This document shows, one piece after another, positions 47,092 through 56,045 of a stretch of 64,000 nucleotides of DNA. The first letter of the stretch is position 1, and each line of letters begins with the position of its first letter. The notes below the pieces were generated by a model. That model was not told the DNA's origin. It saw nothing but the letters and a program-made list of their open reading frames with translations, and did no database searches. Position numbers and translations under genes: made by a program. This stretch comes from Phaeobacter sp. QD34_24 (GTDB lineage: Bacteria; Pseudomonadota; Alphaproteobacteria; Rhodobacterales; Rhodobacteraceae): contig NZ_JARCJD010000009.1 in assembly GCF_028890115.1 (NCBI RefSeq), positions 1 to 64,000 on the forward strand, in the 5' to 3' direction.

Positions 47092-47556
47092 ATGTCTCAT
47101 AACACCACAGAGGTTCTTGCAGGTGGCGTTGTCGTCGCGGCGGCGCTGGCCTTTGCCATCTATGCCGGGCAGGCGGCAGGCCTCTCCGGCGGCGGCGCGG
47201 GATATCCGCTGACCGCGTCCTTCCGCTCGCTTGAAGGGGTGACGGTTGGCACCGATGTGCGCCTGGCCGGCGTGAAGATCGGCACAGTGACCGGGGTGGA
47301 ACTGAACCCGGAGACCTTTCGCGCCGATACGCGCTTCAGCGTCAGCGAAGGGATCGTGATCCCCGATGACAGCTCTGCCGTGATCTCTTCCGAAGGGCTG
47401 CTGGGCGGTAACTTCGTCGAGATCATGCCCGGTGGCTCGCCCTATAACCTGGAGCCGGGTGAAGAGATTCTGGACACCCAAGGGGCCGTCAGCCTGATCT
47501 CCCTGTTGGTGAAATTCGTCGCCGGAGGGGACGACAGCACCGGAGAAGACCAGTGA
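47092..47556 (+). CDS. mlaD: MlaD-type MCE-domain lipid transport protein
   Basis: Membrane-anchored periplasmic subunit of the Mla system that keeps the outer-membrane outer leaflet free of phospholipids. 154 residues: an N-terminal anchor helix at about residues 8-26, and an MCE domain with YPLTASFRSLEGVTVGTDVRL, LAGVKIGTVTGVEL and LLGGNFVEIMPGG. The rest of the Mla ABC system is not adjacent, as is common in Rhodobacterales. Its stop overlaps the GTG start of the DUF2155 gene. Confidence 0.93.
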   Translation: MSHNTTEVLAGGVVVAAALAFAIYAGQAAGLSGGGAGYPLTASFRSLEGVTVGTDVRLAGVKIGTVTGVELNPETFRADTRFSVSEGIVIPDDSSAVISSEGLLGGNFVEIMPGGSPYNLEPGEEILDTQGAVSLISLLVKFVAGGDDSTGEDQ

Positions 47557-47951
47557 TCCTGAAGGGGCTGGCATCGCGGCTCTGCCTTGCGGCGGGCATC
47601 TGCGCTCTGGCCCCGTTTGCTGTGGCGCAGGAACAGGGGGCAGCCCCCGGGGCGGCGGCCTCTGGGTCTGCTGCACTGATGCGCGGGCTGGACAAGGTCA
47701 ACGGTCGTACCGTCGATGTCGAGGTGCCGGTCGGCGGAACGGCTGAGATCCTGGGTCTTATGGTCACATTGGGCGAATGCCGCTATCCGGCCGACAACCC
47801 GACTGGCGATGCCTATGCCTATGTCACGGTGCGTAGCCCGCAGGATGCCCAGGTCCATTTCGAGGGGTGGATGATCGCCTCCAGCCCGGCGCTGAACGCG
47901 CTGGACCACAACCGTTATGATGTCTGGGTCATTCGCTGCAAAAGCAACTGA
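47553..47951 (+). CDS. DUF2155-domain exported protein
   Basis: A 132-residue protein starting at GTG 47553, which overlaps the mlaD stop by four bases. It has a signal peptide (cleavage near AVAQE) and a DUF2155 domain: LDKVNGRTVDVEVPVGG, LGECRYPADNP and SSPALNALDHNRYDVWVIRC, with two conserved Cys. Its role is not known. The repeated linkage mlaD-DUF2155-aat in Rhodobacteraceae suggests an envelope role. Its 3' end overlaps the convergent aat gene by 37 bases. Confidence 0.9.
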   Translation: MILKGLASRLCLAAGICALAPFAVAQEQGAAPGAAASGSAALMRGLDKVNGRTVDVEVPVGGTAEILGLMVTLGECRYPADNPTGDAYAYVTVRSPQDAQVHFEGWMIASSPALNALDHNRYDVWVIRCKSN

Positions 47952-48547
47952 GGGCTGGGGATCTCAGGGGCTCTGAAATCGCCCTGTAGCTCCAGCGCAT
48001 CGCGCAACCGGCGCTGATAGGCAGCCCGGCTGATCTCAATCGCCCCGAGCGAGGCCAGATGAGCGGTCAAAAACTGCGTGTCGCACAAGGCAAATTCCCC
48101 CTGACGCAGCCGATCCAGCAGATAGGCAAGCGCCACCTTTGACGCGTCTCGTGCGCGGGAGAACATGCTTTCGCCAAAAAAGGCACCACCCAGGGCGACG
48201 CCATAGACGCCGCCGACCAATTCACCCTCCTGCCGGATCTCCAGCGAATGGGCATGCCCCATGTGGTGCAGATCCAGATAGCGGTCAAAGATCTCGGCGT
48301 TGATCCAGGTGTCCGGGCGATCGGCACATCCGGTGACCACGCCGCCGAAATCCCGGTTGATGGTGACCTCGAAACCGCCATTGCGGATCCGTTTGGCCAG
48401 CGAGCGCGAGATATGGAACCCATCGAGGGGAAGAATGCCACGCCGTTTTGGATCGACCCAGAAGACTTCGGGATCGTCGCGGTGTTCGGACATCGGGAAG
48501 ACGCCGACGGAATAGGCATGCAGCAGAAGTTCGGGGGAAAGGCTCAT
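47915..48547 (-). CDS. aat: Leucyl/phenylalanyl-tRNA--protein transferase
   Basis: Adds Leu or Phe from aminoacyl-tRNA to the N-terminus of proteins beginning with Lys or Arg, marking them for ClpAP. 210 residues with family blocks YSVGVFPMSEHRDDPEVFWVDP, GCADRPDTWI, YLDLHHMGHAHSLE and GGVYGVALGGAFFGESMFSR. The length is normal. It converges on and overlaps the DUF2155 gene. ClpP and ClpX are in the same window, so the N-end-rule and Clp machinery are neighbours here, though not an operon. Confidence 0.96.
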   Translation of the reverse strand: MSLSPELLLHAYSVGVFPMSEHRDDPEVFWVDPKRRGILPLDGFHISRSLAKRIRNGGFEVTINRDFGGVVTGCADRPDTWINAEIFDRYLDLHHMGHAHSLEIRQEGELVGGVYGVALGGAFFGESMFSRARDASKVALAYLLDRLRQGEFALCDTQFLTAHLASLGAIEISRAAYQRRLRDALELQGDFRAPEIPSPQLLLQRMTQTS

Positions 48548-48616
48548 ACGGTCGGCCCCGGTTGCCTCTGTTTGGTTCGCCGCGTCCGTGGCTGTTGCAG
48601 GAGGCGAGACGATAGG

Positions 48617-48649
48617 AAGGAAGCAGGGCGCGTCTGGAACGCGCCCTGC
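48617..48649 (-). terminator. Terminator after accC
   Basis: GCAGGGCGCGT (48623-48633) pairs perfectly with ACGCGCCCTGC (48639-48649) with a 5-base loop. On the minus strand TTCCTTCC follows. It lies just past the accC stop. Confidence 0.75.
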
Positions 48650-48656
48650 CGGGGCC

Positions 48657-50006
48657 TTAACCGGCCAAGTTTTCGTCCAGCCAGCGTTCCAGCCAGTGGA
48701 TGTTGTAATCGCCTGTCAGCACATCGCGTTCCTGCAAGAGCGCGTGGAACAGGGGCACGGTGGTGTCCACACCGTCCACGATCAGCTCACCCAGGGCGCG
48801 GCTGAGACGCGCCAGCGCCTCGGGACGGTCACGTCCGTGCACGATCAGCTTGCCGATCAGGCTGTCGTAGTAGGGCGGGATCGAATAGCCGTCATAAAGC
48901 GCCGAATCCATCCGAACGCCCAGACCGCCCGGCGCGTGAAACGCGGTGATTTTACCCGGGCAGGGGGTAAAGTTCGGCAGTTTCTCGGCGTTGATGCGTA
49001 CCTCGATGGCATGACCGTTGATCACCAGGTCGTTCTGCGTGAAGGACAGCGGTTGACCGGCGGCGACGCGGATCTGTTCGCGCACCAGGTCGACGCCGAA
49101 GATGCCTTCGGTGACCGGGTGTTCCACCTGCAGGCGGGTGTTCATCTCGATGAAATAGAACTCGCCGTCCTCATAAAGGAATTCGACGGTACCCGCCCCG
49201 GAATACCCCATCTTGCCGATGGCATCGGCGCAGATCTTTCCGATTTTTTCGCGTTCTTCAGGGGTGATGGAGGGGCCAGGCGCCTCCTCGAAGACCTTCT
49301 GGTGACGGCGCTGCAGCGAGCAGTCGCGCTCGGCCAGATGCAGGCCGGTGCCCTTGCCGTCGCCAAAGACCTGAACCTCGATGTGACGGGGCTTCTGGAG
49401 ATATTTCTCCATATAGACTTCGTCATTGCCAAAGGCCGCCTTGGCCTCGGAGCGGGCGGTGGAGAAGGCAACTTCCAGCTCGGCCTCGGTGCGGGCGACC
49501 TTCATGCCGCGTCCGCCGCCGCCGGCGGTGGCCTTGATGATCACGGGGTAGCCCATGTCGCTGGCCGCCGCCTTGGCAGTTGCGAGATCCGGTACGCCAC
49601 CGTCCGAACCGGGCACCACTGGAATGCCAAGCTCCTTGGCGGTTTCCTTGGCGGTGATCTTGTCACCCATGATACGGATATGGGCGGCGGAGGGGCCGAT
49701 GAAGGTCAGCCCGTGATCCTCGACGATCTGCACGAAATTGGCGTTTTCCGACAGGAAGCCATAGCCGGGATGGATCGCCTGGGCGCCGGTGATTTCACAG
49801 GCCGAGATGATCGCGGGGATCGAAAGGTAGCTTTGGGCACCGGCGGGCGGGCCGATGCAGACCGATTCGTCTGCCATGCGTACATGCATCGCATCCGCAT
49901 CGGCGGTGGAATGCACGGCGACCGACTGGATGCCCATCTCGCGGCAGGCCCGGATCACGCGCAGGGCGATCTCGCCACGGTTGGCAATCAGGATCTTGTC
50001 AAACAT
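48657..50006 (-). CDS. accC: Acetyl-CoA carboxylase biotin carboxylase subunit
   Basis: Carboxylates biotin on AccB with ATP and bicarbonate, the first step of fatty-acid synthesis. 449 residues: [20 protein letters not shown] at the start, the ATP-grasp Gly-rich loop [30 protein letters not shown], and the catalytic region [16 protein letters not shown]. It is transcribed after accB with a 10-base gap, as a standard accB-accC operon. Confidence 0.98.
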   Translation of the reverse strand: MFDKILIANRGEIALRVIRACREMGIQSVAVHSTADADAMHVRMADESVCIGPPAGAQSYLSIPAIISACEITGAQAIHPGYGFLSENANFVQIVEDHGLTFIGPSAAHIRIMGDKITAKETAKELGIPVVPGSDGGVPDLATAKAAASDMGYPVIIKATAGGGGRGMKVARTEAELEVAFSTARSEAKAAFGNDEVYMEKYLQKPRHIEVQVFGDGKGTGLHLAERDCSLQRRHQKVFEEAPGPSITPEEREKIGKICADAIGKMGYSGAGTVEFLYEDGEFYFIEMNTRLQVEHPVTEGIFGVDLVREQIRVAAGQPLSFTQNDLVINGHAIEVRINAEKLPNFTPCPGKITAFHAPGGLGVRMDSALYDGYSIPPYYDSLIGKLIVHGRDRPEALARLSRALGELIVDGVDTTVPLFHALLQERDVLTGDYNIHWLERWLDENLAG

Positions 50007-50016
50007 GGGCAGATCC

Positions 50017-50514
50017 TTACTCGACGATGACCAGGGGGGATCCGAACTCCACGGCGGCGCCGTCTTCGACCAGGATACGCTTGACGGTGCCGGATTTCGG
50101 CGCCGGGATGTGGTTCATGGTCTTCATGGCTTCGACGATCAGCAGGGTGTCGCCTTCACTGACGCTGTCGCCGACCTTGATGAAGGAGGGCGCGCCGGGT
50201 TCCGGCTGCAGGTAGACCGTGCCGACCATGGGCGAGGTCACGGCCCCGGGGTGGCTGGCGGGATCTTCGGCGGCCTCAGCAGCGGCGGGGGCGGCGGCAG
50301 GTGCCGCTGCGGGCGCGGCAGCCGCAGGGACAGCGGCGACGGTCTGAACCGGGGCCGCTGCGGCAACAACGGTCTGGCGCGAGACGCGCACATTCAGGCT
50401 GTCATCCTCGCCATAGTCCCGTTTGACCTGGAGTTCGGTCAGATCGTTTTCGCGCAGCAGCTCGGCCAGCGCCTTGATGAATGCCACGTCAGCTTCGTGC
50501 GTTTTTTCTGTCAT
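50017..50514 (-). CDS. accB: Acetyl-CoA carboxylase biotin carboxyl carrier protein
   Basis: Carrier of biotin for AccC and the carboxyltransferase. 165 residues: an N-terminal domain ([20 protein letters not shown]), an Ala/Pro-rich linker at about residues 55-85, and a C-terminal biotinyl domain with the biotinylated Lys in [12 protein letters not shown] and the [16 protein letters not shown] start. The motif is AMKTM rather than the common AMKMM. GAGGACAAA precedes ATG 50514; the longer frame to 50538 lacks a site. Confidence 0.97.
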   Translation of the reverse strand: MTEKTHEADVAFIKALAELLRENDLTELQVKRDYGEDDSLNVRVSRQTVVAAAAPVQTVAAVPAAAAPAAAPAAAPAAAEAAEDPASHPGAVTSPMVGTVYLQPEPGAPSFIKVGDSVSEGDTLLIVEAMKTMNHIPAPKSGTVKRILVEDGAAVEFGSPLVIVE

Positions 50515-50702
50515 TTTGTCCTCAGCCGGTTCCGCCAAGCCTGCGAAGATGTCGCAGGCGGCAAATCAGATGCGCTTATAGGCCAAGCTTTACCACAAGG
50601 AAAGCGCCGCCGTTCATGCGGTGTTGTCGTGCCTTCAACATGGGGGCGGCGGCAAGGATTCGCAATCATGGAACCGGAGATTGCGCGAGCTTTGTGCGCC
50701 GC

Positions 50703-51239
50703 CTATAGCGGCATGCCGGTCAGCTTTGCCACCAGTTCGGGCAGTTTGCGGGCGCCGAATTTCTCGAGCAGATGCGCCCGGTGGGTTTCGATCGTGCGGT
50801 AAGAGAGATCCAGCTTGGCGCCGATCTCCTTCGCGGACAAGCCCTTGCAGGTGAGGATCGCGACCTCCCGCTCGCGCGGGGTGAGGCTGACGACGGGGCG
50901 ATCATCGGAGATATCGGCAAAGGACCAGACCCCGGTTTGAAAGGGCGCCTCGGGGGACACCGAACGCCCCCGCACCCGGCACCAGAACAATTCGCCCGAG
51001 CGCCGCCGCATGATGCGTTCGTCACTGTAGCTGCCGGTGCGGTGCTCTTCTTCCTGCAACAGGGCGCCGATGCGCTGAAACTCTTCCCGCGTGGGGTAGA
51101 GATCCGCGATGAGGAGATCCTCATATTCGCCGGGGGTGCCGCCAAAGGTGGCGGCAAATTGCAGGTTGCAGCGCTTGATCACACGGCTTTCCAGCACGGC
51201 GAGGCCCACGGGGGCATGGTCAAAGGCGATATCTGTCAT
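50703..51239 (-). CDS. PAS-LuxR transcriptional regulator
   Basis: A 178-residue regulator with an N-terminal PAS domain (DHAPVGLAVLESRVIKRCNL, then RRRSGELFWCRVRGRSV) and a C-terminal LuxR/FixJ-type helix-turn-helix (LTPREREVAILTCKGLSAKE and LDLSYRTIETHRAHLLEKFG). The PAS ligand is unknown; two Cys lie in the sensor part. It is divergent from the acyl-CoA synthetase/SDR pair across about 100 bases, so it is the likely regulator of that pair. Confidence 0.9.
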   Translation of the reverse strand: MTDIAFDHAPVGLAVLESRVIKRCNLQFAATFGGTPGEYEDLLIADLYPTREEFQRIGALLQEEEHRTGSYSDERIMRRRSGELFWCRVRGRSVSPEAPFQTGVWSFADISDDRPVVSLTPREREVAILTCKGLSAKEIGAKLDLSYRTIETHRAHLLEKFGARKLPELVAKLTGMPL

Positions 51240-51339
51240 GGCTCCTTTTAACCGGGTATTTTTGCGGAATTGAAGGGGGCAGGGCCGCGTGACAGGGTGA
51301 ATGTGTCGTCAGAAGCACCGGCGGCATGGGAGGAATGAA

Positions 51340-52848
51340 ATGAATATCGGTCTTTGGCTTTCGCGCCGGGCGGCAGCGGATGGCGCGCGCCCGGCCTTGT
51401 TTCTGGGGCAGGATCAGGTGGCGGATTATGCCGCCTTTCACGACCGCGCCGCGCGGGTTGCGGCCTGGCTGATCGGCAAGGGGATCCAGCCCGGTGACCG
51501 GGTTGCGATCTTCATGAAGAACTGCCCGGAGTACCTGATCACGCTTTATGGCATCTGGTATGCCGGCGCCGCCGCCGTGCCGATCAATGCCAAGCTGCAC
51601 GGGCGCGAGGCGGCCTATATCCTGGCCGATTCCGGTGCAAGGCTGGTCTTTACCTCGCCGGGCCTCGATGCGGCTCTGGCCGAGGCAGAGGTGGCGGTTG
51701 AGGGTGTCGATCTCTCCGGCGATGCCTATGCGGCGGCTATGGCTACGGCTCCGCTCATCGAACCGCTGCGCCGGGCGCCAGAGGATCTGGCCTGGCTGTT
51801 CTACACCTCCGGCACCACTGGCAAACCCAAGGGGGTGATGATCACCCATCGGATGCTGGTTGCGGTGTCACTTGCCTATTTCACGGATGTGGATCAGGCC
51901 ACGGGTGAGGATCAGATCCTCTACGCCGCCCCGATGAGCCATGGCGCCGGTCTTTACAACATGCTGCATGTGCTGGTGGGCGCGGCCCATGTCTGCCCGG
52001 TGTCAGGCGGCTTTGACGAGGCAGAGATCTTCGACCTGGCGGAGCATTTTGGCCGGGTTCAGATGTTTGCCGCTCCCACCATGGTGACGCGGATGACCTC
52101 GGTTGCGAAACAGACCGGGCGCACCGGCCGGGGCCTGCGCACCGTGGTCTACGCGGGCGGGCCGATGTATCTGGCCGATATCATCGAGGCGGTAGATCAC
52201 TTCGGCCCCATCTTCGTGCAGATCTACGGGCAGGGGGAATGCCCGATGGGGATCACCGCGCTGCCGCGTCATGCCGTGATCGACCGCAGCCATCCGGACT
52301 GGCGCGCGCGCCTTGCCGGCGTAGGCCGCGCCCAAAGCCCGGTGGAGGTGCAGATCGGCACGGCTGAGGGCGAGATCCTGCCGCCGGGCAGCATCGGAGA
52401 GATCATGGTGCGTGGCGATGCGGTGATGCCGGGCTACTGGAACAACCCAAAGGCCAGCGCCGAGACCCTGAAGGACGGCTGGCTGATGACCGGCGACATG
52501 GGGGTGATGGATGCGGCGGGTTATCTGACGCTGCAGGACCGCTCCAAGGACATGATCATCACCGGCGGCTCCAACGTCTACCCGCGCGAGGTCGAGGAGG
52601 TGCTCCTGATGCATCCGGACGTGCAGGAGGTTTCCGTCGTGGGACGCAAGCATCCCGACTGGGGTGAAGAGGTGGTGGCCTTTATCGTCGGAGATGCGTC
52701 AAGTGCTGAGCTGGACGCGCTCTGCAACGATCAGATCGCGCGGTTCAAACGGCCCAAGGCCTATATCTCCGTGCCCGATCTGCCCAAGAACAACTACGGC
52801 AAGGTCTTGAAGACAGAGCTGCGCAAGAGACTGGAGGAAAAGGCATGA
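51340..52848 (+). CDS. Class I adenylate-forming enzyme, acyl-CoA synthetase
   Basis: Activates a carboxylic acid with ATP and CoA. 502 residues with the core motifs FYTSGTTGKPKGVM (A3), YGQGECPMG (A5-like), GWLMTGDMGVMDAAGYLTLQ (A7) and the C-terminal catalytic Lys in NNYGKVLKTEL. The substrate cannot be read from sequence. Its overlap of four bases with a 3-hydroxybutyrate-dehydrogenase-like gene hints at acetoacetate or another short acid (inference). GGGAGGAATGAA precedes ATG 51340. Confidence 0.9.
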   Translation: MNIGLWLSRRAAADGARPALFLGQDQVADYAAFHDRAARVAAWLIGKGIQPGDRVAIFMKNCPEYLITLYGIWYAGAAAVPINAKLHGREAAYILADSGARLVFTSPGLDAALAEAEVAVEGVDLSGDAYAAAMATAPLIEPLRRAPEDLAWLFYTSGTTGKPKGVMITHRMLVAVSLAYFTDVDQATGEDQILYAAPMSHGAGLYNMLHVLVGAAHVCPVSGGFDEAEIFDLAEHFGRVQMFAAPTMVTRMTSVAKQTGRTGRGLRTVVYAGGPMYLADIIEAVDHFGPIFVQIYGQGECPMGITALPRHAVIDRSHPDWRARLAGVGRAQSPVEVQIGTAEGEILPPGSIGEIMVRGDAVMPGYWNNPKASAETLKDGWLMTGDMGVMDAAGYLTLQDRSKDMIITGGSNVYPREVEEVLLMHPDVQEVSVVGRKHPDWGEEVVAFIVGDASSAELDALCNDQIARFKRPKAYISVPDLPKNNYGKVLKTELRKRLEEKA

Positions 52849-53648
52849 CGGATCTGAATGGAAAGACGGCGCTGGTCACGGGATCGGTGCAGGGCATCGG
52901 CCTTGCCATCGCAAAGGAGCTGGCCGCGGCGGGTGCGCGTATCGCCGTCCACGGCATCGCGGATGCGGAAACGGCAGAGGCGGCAGTTCAAACCTTGCAG
53001 GAGGCCGGTTCGCCCGAGGCGCGGTTCTTTGCCGGAGATCTGAGCAACCCGGAAGAGATCGACAGTCTGATGCAGGCGGTCGACGCCTGGGGCGGCGCCG
53101 ATATCGTTGTGAACAATGCCGGTATCCAGAAGACGGCGCCTCTGGCGGAAATGCCGCGCGAGACCTGGGATGCGATCCTTGCGGTGAACCTCTCGGCGGC
53201 GTTTCACATCATGCAGGCGGCGCTGCCGGGGATGGCATCACGCGGCTATGGCCGGGTGATCAATATCGCCTCGGTCCACGGGCTGGTCGCGAGCAAGGAC
53301 AAGGCGCCCTATGTGGCGGCGAAATTCGGCCTTGTGGGCCTCAGTCGGGTGGCGGCGCTCGAATATGCCAGTCAGGGCGACCGCAGCAGCGGTGGCGTCA
53401 CCGTGAACTGCATCTGTCCGGGCTGGACCGAAACCGCGATCATCGAGCCGCAGGTGGCGGCGCGGGCGGCGCAGATGGGCGGGGACCGGGCGGCGGGTAT
53501 TGCCGATCTTCTGAGCGAGAAACAGCCCAGCCAGCGCCTGTCCGATCCTTCGGAAATCGGCGCATTGGCGCTGTGGCTGTGCGCGCCGGTGGCCCATAAC
53601 GTAACAGGCACGGCAATCCCCGTGGATGGCGGCTGGACAGCGCAGTAG
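52845..53648 (+). CDS. Short-chain dehydrogenase, probable 3-hydroxybutyrate dehydrogenase
   Basis: A 267-residue NAD-dependent SDR enzyme: cofactor motif TGSVQGIG, NNAG, and catalytic Ser/Tyr/Lys in INIASVHGLVASKDKAPYVA. Segments VHGLVASKDKAPYVAAKFGL, VNCICPGWTET and SEKQPSQRL follow the pattern of D-3-hydroxybutyrate dehydrogenases (BdhA), which interconvert hydroxybutyrate and acetoacetate in polyhydroxybutyrate use. The start ATG 52845 overlaps the stop of the acyl-CoA synthetase gene (ATGA), so the pair is co-translated. Confidence 0.85.
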   Translation: MTDLNGKTALVTGSVQGIGLAIAKELAAAGARIAVHGIADAETAEAAVQTLQEAGSPEARFFAGDLSNPEEIDSLMQAVDAWGGADIVVNNAGIQKTAPLAEMPRETWDAILAVNLSAAFHIMQAALPGMASRGYGRVINIASVHGLVASKDKAPYVAAKFGLVGLSRVAALEYASQGDRSSGGVTVNCICPGWTETAIIEPQVAARAAQMGGDRAAGIADLLSEKQPSQRLSDPSEIGALALWLCAPVAHNVTGTAIPVDGGWTAQ

Positions 53649-53653
53649 CCGGG

Positions 53654-54175
53654 TTAGCCCAGGGGAGGTTCATCTGGGCGCTGGCCCATCAGCGTGTCGA
53701 TCAAGAGGCTCATCAGTTCGGCGCGGTTCGCACTGCCCGATTTGCGGTAGATCGCGTTGAGCTGTGCCTTCACCGTGCCCTCGGCGCTGCCGCGCATCTG
53801 GGCGATCTCGCCCGTGGAAAGCCCCTTGACCAGGAAGGTCGCCACATCCCGTTCGGCGGGTGTCAGGCTCCAGGCGGTGAATTCTGCGTCGATCACCTCC
53901 TGGATGGCGCCCTGGGCGCTGCGCAGGCTGTGTTCCAGGTGGGCCTTGCGCCGCAACAGCCACATCAGGATCCGCCCTTCCACCACGATGGCGGCGATCA
54001 GCCCGAAGGTGGCGATGGCTTCGAGAAAGGCATGGCGGCCCTCAGTTTCCATCGCGTCGGGCATCCAAAGGTCCGCCACGATATCGCCCAGGAAGATCGC
54101 CGCACAGATGGACTGCACGACGATCAGGGCGATCAGGACGGTGGGTTTGGCTGGATCGGTATTGAGGGGGATCAC
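53654..54175 (-). CDS. Membrane-anchored LuxR-type regulator
   Basis: A 173-residue protein with two N-terminal membrane helices (about residues 11-36 and 50-72), a short coiled segment and a LuxR-type helix-turn-helix at the C-terminus (LTPAERDVATFLVKGLSTGE and EGTVKAQLNAIYRKSG). A DNA-binding domain tethered to the membrane without a separate sensor domain is uncommon; the helices may themselves sense a membrane partner. Its start overlaps the cytochrome b561-like gene by four bases, which suggests that protein as partner or target. Confidence 0.85.
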   Translation of the reverse strand: MIPLNTDPAKPTVLIALIVVQSICAAIFLGDIVADLWMPDAMETEGRHAFLEAIATFGLIAAIVVEGRILMWLLRRKAHLEHSLRSAQGAIQEVIDAEFTAWSLTPAERDVATFLVKGLSTGEIAQMRGSAEGTVKAQLNAIYRKSGSANRAELMSLLIDTLMGQRPDEPPLG

Positions 54176-54714
54176 GGGCTGCGCTCCGTCTCGGGTGTCG
54201 GCATCTCCTTGTAGCCGGTGATCATCGCCCGCGCCAGATTGACCCTAGTGCGGCGGCTTTCGAAAATGACCGCGCCCACGTGCAGCAGCACAGAGATCTC
54301 GGCCCAGGTGACCAGAGCCTCATGCAGGTCTTCCGGCCATTCGGTGCCCCAGAACATGTCGGTGGTCATCAGGTAACCGCTCAACCCGATGCCGATGAGG
54401 CTGAGCAGCAGGTTGTAGATCATTAAGGCCCCAAGCGGGGAGTGCCCCTTGTGGGCATTGCCGCGCCCGGTTGCGATCTCAGTGAGCTGCGCCACGGCGC
54501 CGGCGGGGCTGGGCGGAAAGCTGGTGAACCGGGCATACCGGCTGCCGAAGAGCCCCCAGACCAGGCGCAACAGCACCAGCGCCACCACGAGGTAGCCAAG
54601 GTTTTCATGCAGCTTGGCCTCCGGATCGGTGATCACGGCGTTCAGCAGGAAGAGGACCACAAGCGACCAGTGAAACAGCCGCACCAGCGGATCCCAGACA
54701 TAGAAACGTTGCAT
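54172..54714 (-). CDS. Cytochrome b561-type membrane protein
   Basis: A 180-residue integral membrane protein of the bacterial cytochrome b561/b-type family, about four or five helices. Candidate haem-ligand histidines are in VRLFHWSLV, AKLHENLGYL, NAHKGHSPLGALM, DLHEALV and VLLHVGAVIFES. It would pass electrons between the quinone pool and a periplasmic partner. It lies between the PepSY protein gene (71 bases upstream) and the membrane LuxR gene (overlapping), all on one strand. Confidence 0.88.
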   Translation of the reverse strand: MQRFYVWDPLVRLFHWSLVVLFLLNAVITDPEAKLHENLGYLVVALVLLRLVWGLFGSRYARFTSFPPSPAGAVAQLTEIATGRGNAHKGHSPLGALMIYNLLLSLIGIGLSGYLMTTDMFWGTEWPEDLHEALVTWAEISVLLHVGAVIFESRRTRVNLARAMITGYKEMPTPETERSP

Positions 54715-54785
54715 GGCAAGGCTCTCCGATTGAGGAAGGGGCAGGGCGACCGGTGCCGCGCCTGCCTGATTGCGTGTCGAAGGGA

Positions 54786-55034
54786 TCAGTCTTCCTTGAT
54801 GCGGATGATCTCCATCTTGTCGTTCATGTAGATCTCAAGTTTCTTGCCGTCCTTGATGGCATAGGCCTCGTAGAGCCCGTCTTCTGTCTCGATCTTGCGC
54901 ACCTCATAGCCCTGTTCGGTGAGGGTGGCGCGGATCTGGGCCTCAACCTCGGCGCTGGGCTTGCCATCCGAGGCGAGGGCGGCCACCGGGATCATGAGGG
55001 TCAGGGCGAGGATCTGTGCGGAACGTGCGAACAT
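54786..55034 (-). CDS. PepSY-domain exported small protein
   Basis: An 82-residue protein with a signal peptide (cleavage near AALASDG) and one PepSY domain (VEAQIRATLTEQGYEVRKIE, then LYEAYAIKDGKKLEIYMNDK). PepSY proteins often accompany cytochrome b561-like genes, as here. AAGGAGA precedes ATG 55034; the longer frame to 55214 is not supported. It is the first gene of the PepSY/b561/LuxR group. Confidence 0.87.
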   Translation of the reverse strand: MFARSAQILALTLMIPVAALASDGKPSAEVEAQIRATLTEQGYEVRKIETEDGLYEAYAIKDGKKLEIYMNDKMEIIRIKED

Positions 55035-55194
55035 CGGGTGTCTCCTTGATGTGGTTTCGGCGCGCAGCTGTGATGCTGGCCGTGACACCGATATCGGCAG
55101 CGAGGCAGGAATTCTGAAATAGGCGTGACGGTGGAAAACGGGAGAAATGGCCTTCGTATAACCCCGGTTTACGAGGCCGGGACGTCCTATGGGA

Positions 55195-55228
55195 CAAAAA
55201 AAGGGCCGGTTCACATGGAACCGACCCT
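55195..55228 (-). terminator. Terminator after the ABC transporter operon
   Basis: AGGGCCGGTTC (55202-55212) pairs with GAACCGACCCT (55218-55228) with one G-T pair. On the minus strand a run of seven to eight T follows. It ends the livF-type gene, 50 bases past its stop. Confidence 0.85.
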
Positions 55229-55277
55229 CAAGGGATCCGCACCAGCAGAACAGCCAGTGCGACGGGGAGTAATTCGA

Positions 55278-56033
55278 TCAGATCGCCAGGTATTCGGCGC
55301 GCAGTTCGGCGTTTTCCAGAACCTCCGATGCGGTGCCGTCAAAGACGATTCCGCCGGTGTCCAGGATCACGGCACGATCCGCCAGTTCCAGCGCGCGCAC
55401 GGCGTTCTGTTCCACCAGGATCGTGGTCATGCCCTGTTCCTTGATGTGGATGAGGGTCTTTTCGATCTCATCCACGATGACCGGCGCCAGGCCCTCGTAG
55501 GGTTCATCGAGCAAGAGCACCTTGATGTCACGCGCCAGGGCCCTGGCAATCGCAAGCATCTGCTGCTCACCACCCGACAGGGTGACGCCTTCCTGCTTGC
55601 GCCGCTCGCCCAGGCGCGGGAACAGGTCATAGAGGCGCTCGATCGACCAGCCGATGGGCGGCGCGATCTGGGCAAGCTGCAGGTTCTCCTCGACCGTGAG
55701 GCCGGGGATGATGCGGCGATCCTCGGGCACCAGGCCCAGACCGGCGGCGGCGGCTTCATGGCTCGACATGTTGTGCAGCGGCTGGTGGTCCAGCCAGATC
55801 TCGCCATGGGTCACCTGCGGATCACCGATGCGCGCGATCGAGCGCAGGGTCGAGGTCTTGCCCGCGCCGTTGCGGCCCAGGAGCGCGAGGATCTCGCCCT
55901 CGTGGACGTTGAAGTTGATGCCCTGCACGATGTAGCTCTCGCCATAATAGGCGTGCATGTCCCAGACCGACAGGAAGGCCGGAGCCGTGGTCGCCTGGTT
56001 GGCGTTCTTGGAGAAATCCGGTTTGACGTTCAT
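55278..56033 (-). CDS. ABC transporter ATP-binding protein, LivF/UrtE type
   Basis: Second ATPase of a hydrophobic-amino-acid/amide-type importer, 251 residues. Walker A GRNGAGKTS, signature LSGGEQQMLAIARAL, Walker B VLLLDEPYEGLAP. An N-terminal extension of about 25 residues precedes the domain. It is the last of five genes (binding protein, two permeases, two ATPases) and lies 12 bases after the LivG-type gene. Confidence 0.93.
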   Translation of the reverse strand: MNVKPDFSKNANQATTAPAFLSVWDMHAYYGESYIVQGINFNVHEGEILALLGRNGAGKTSTLRSIARIGDPQVTHGEIWLDHQPLHNMSSHEAAAAGLGLVPEDRRIIPGLTVEENLQLAQIAPPIGWSIERLYDLFPRLGERRKQEGVTLSGGEQQMLAIARALARDIKVLLLDEPYEGLAPVIVDEIEKTLIHIKEQGMTTILVEQNAVRALELADRAVILDTGGIVFDGTASEVLENAELRAEYLAI

Positions 56034-56045
56034 CTGTCTCTCTCC

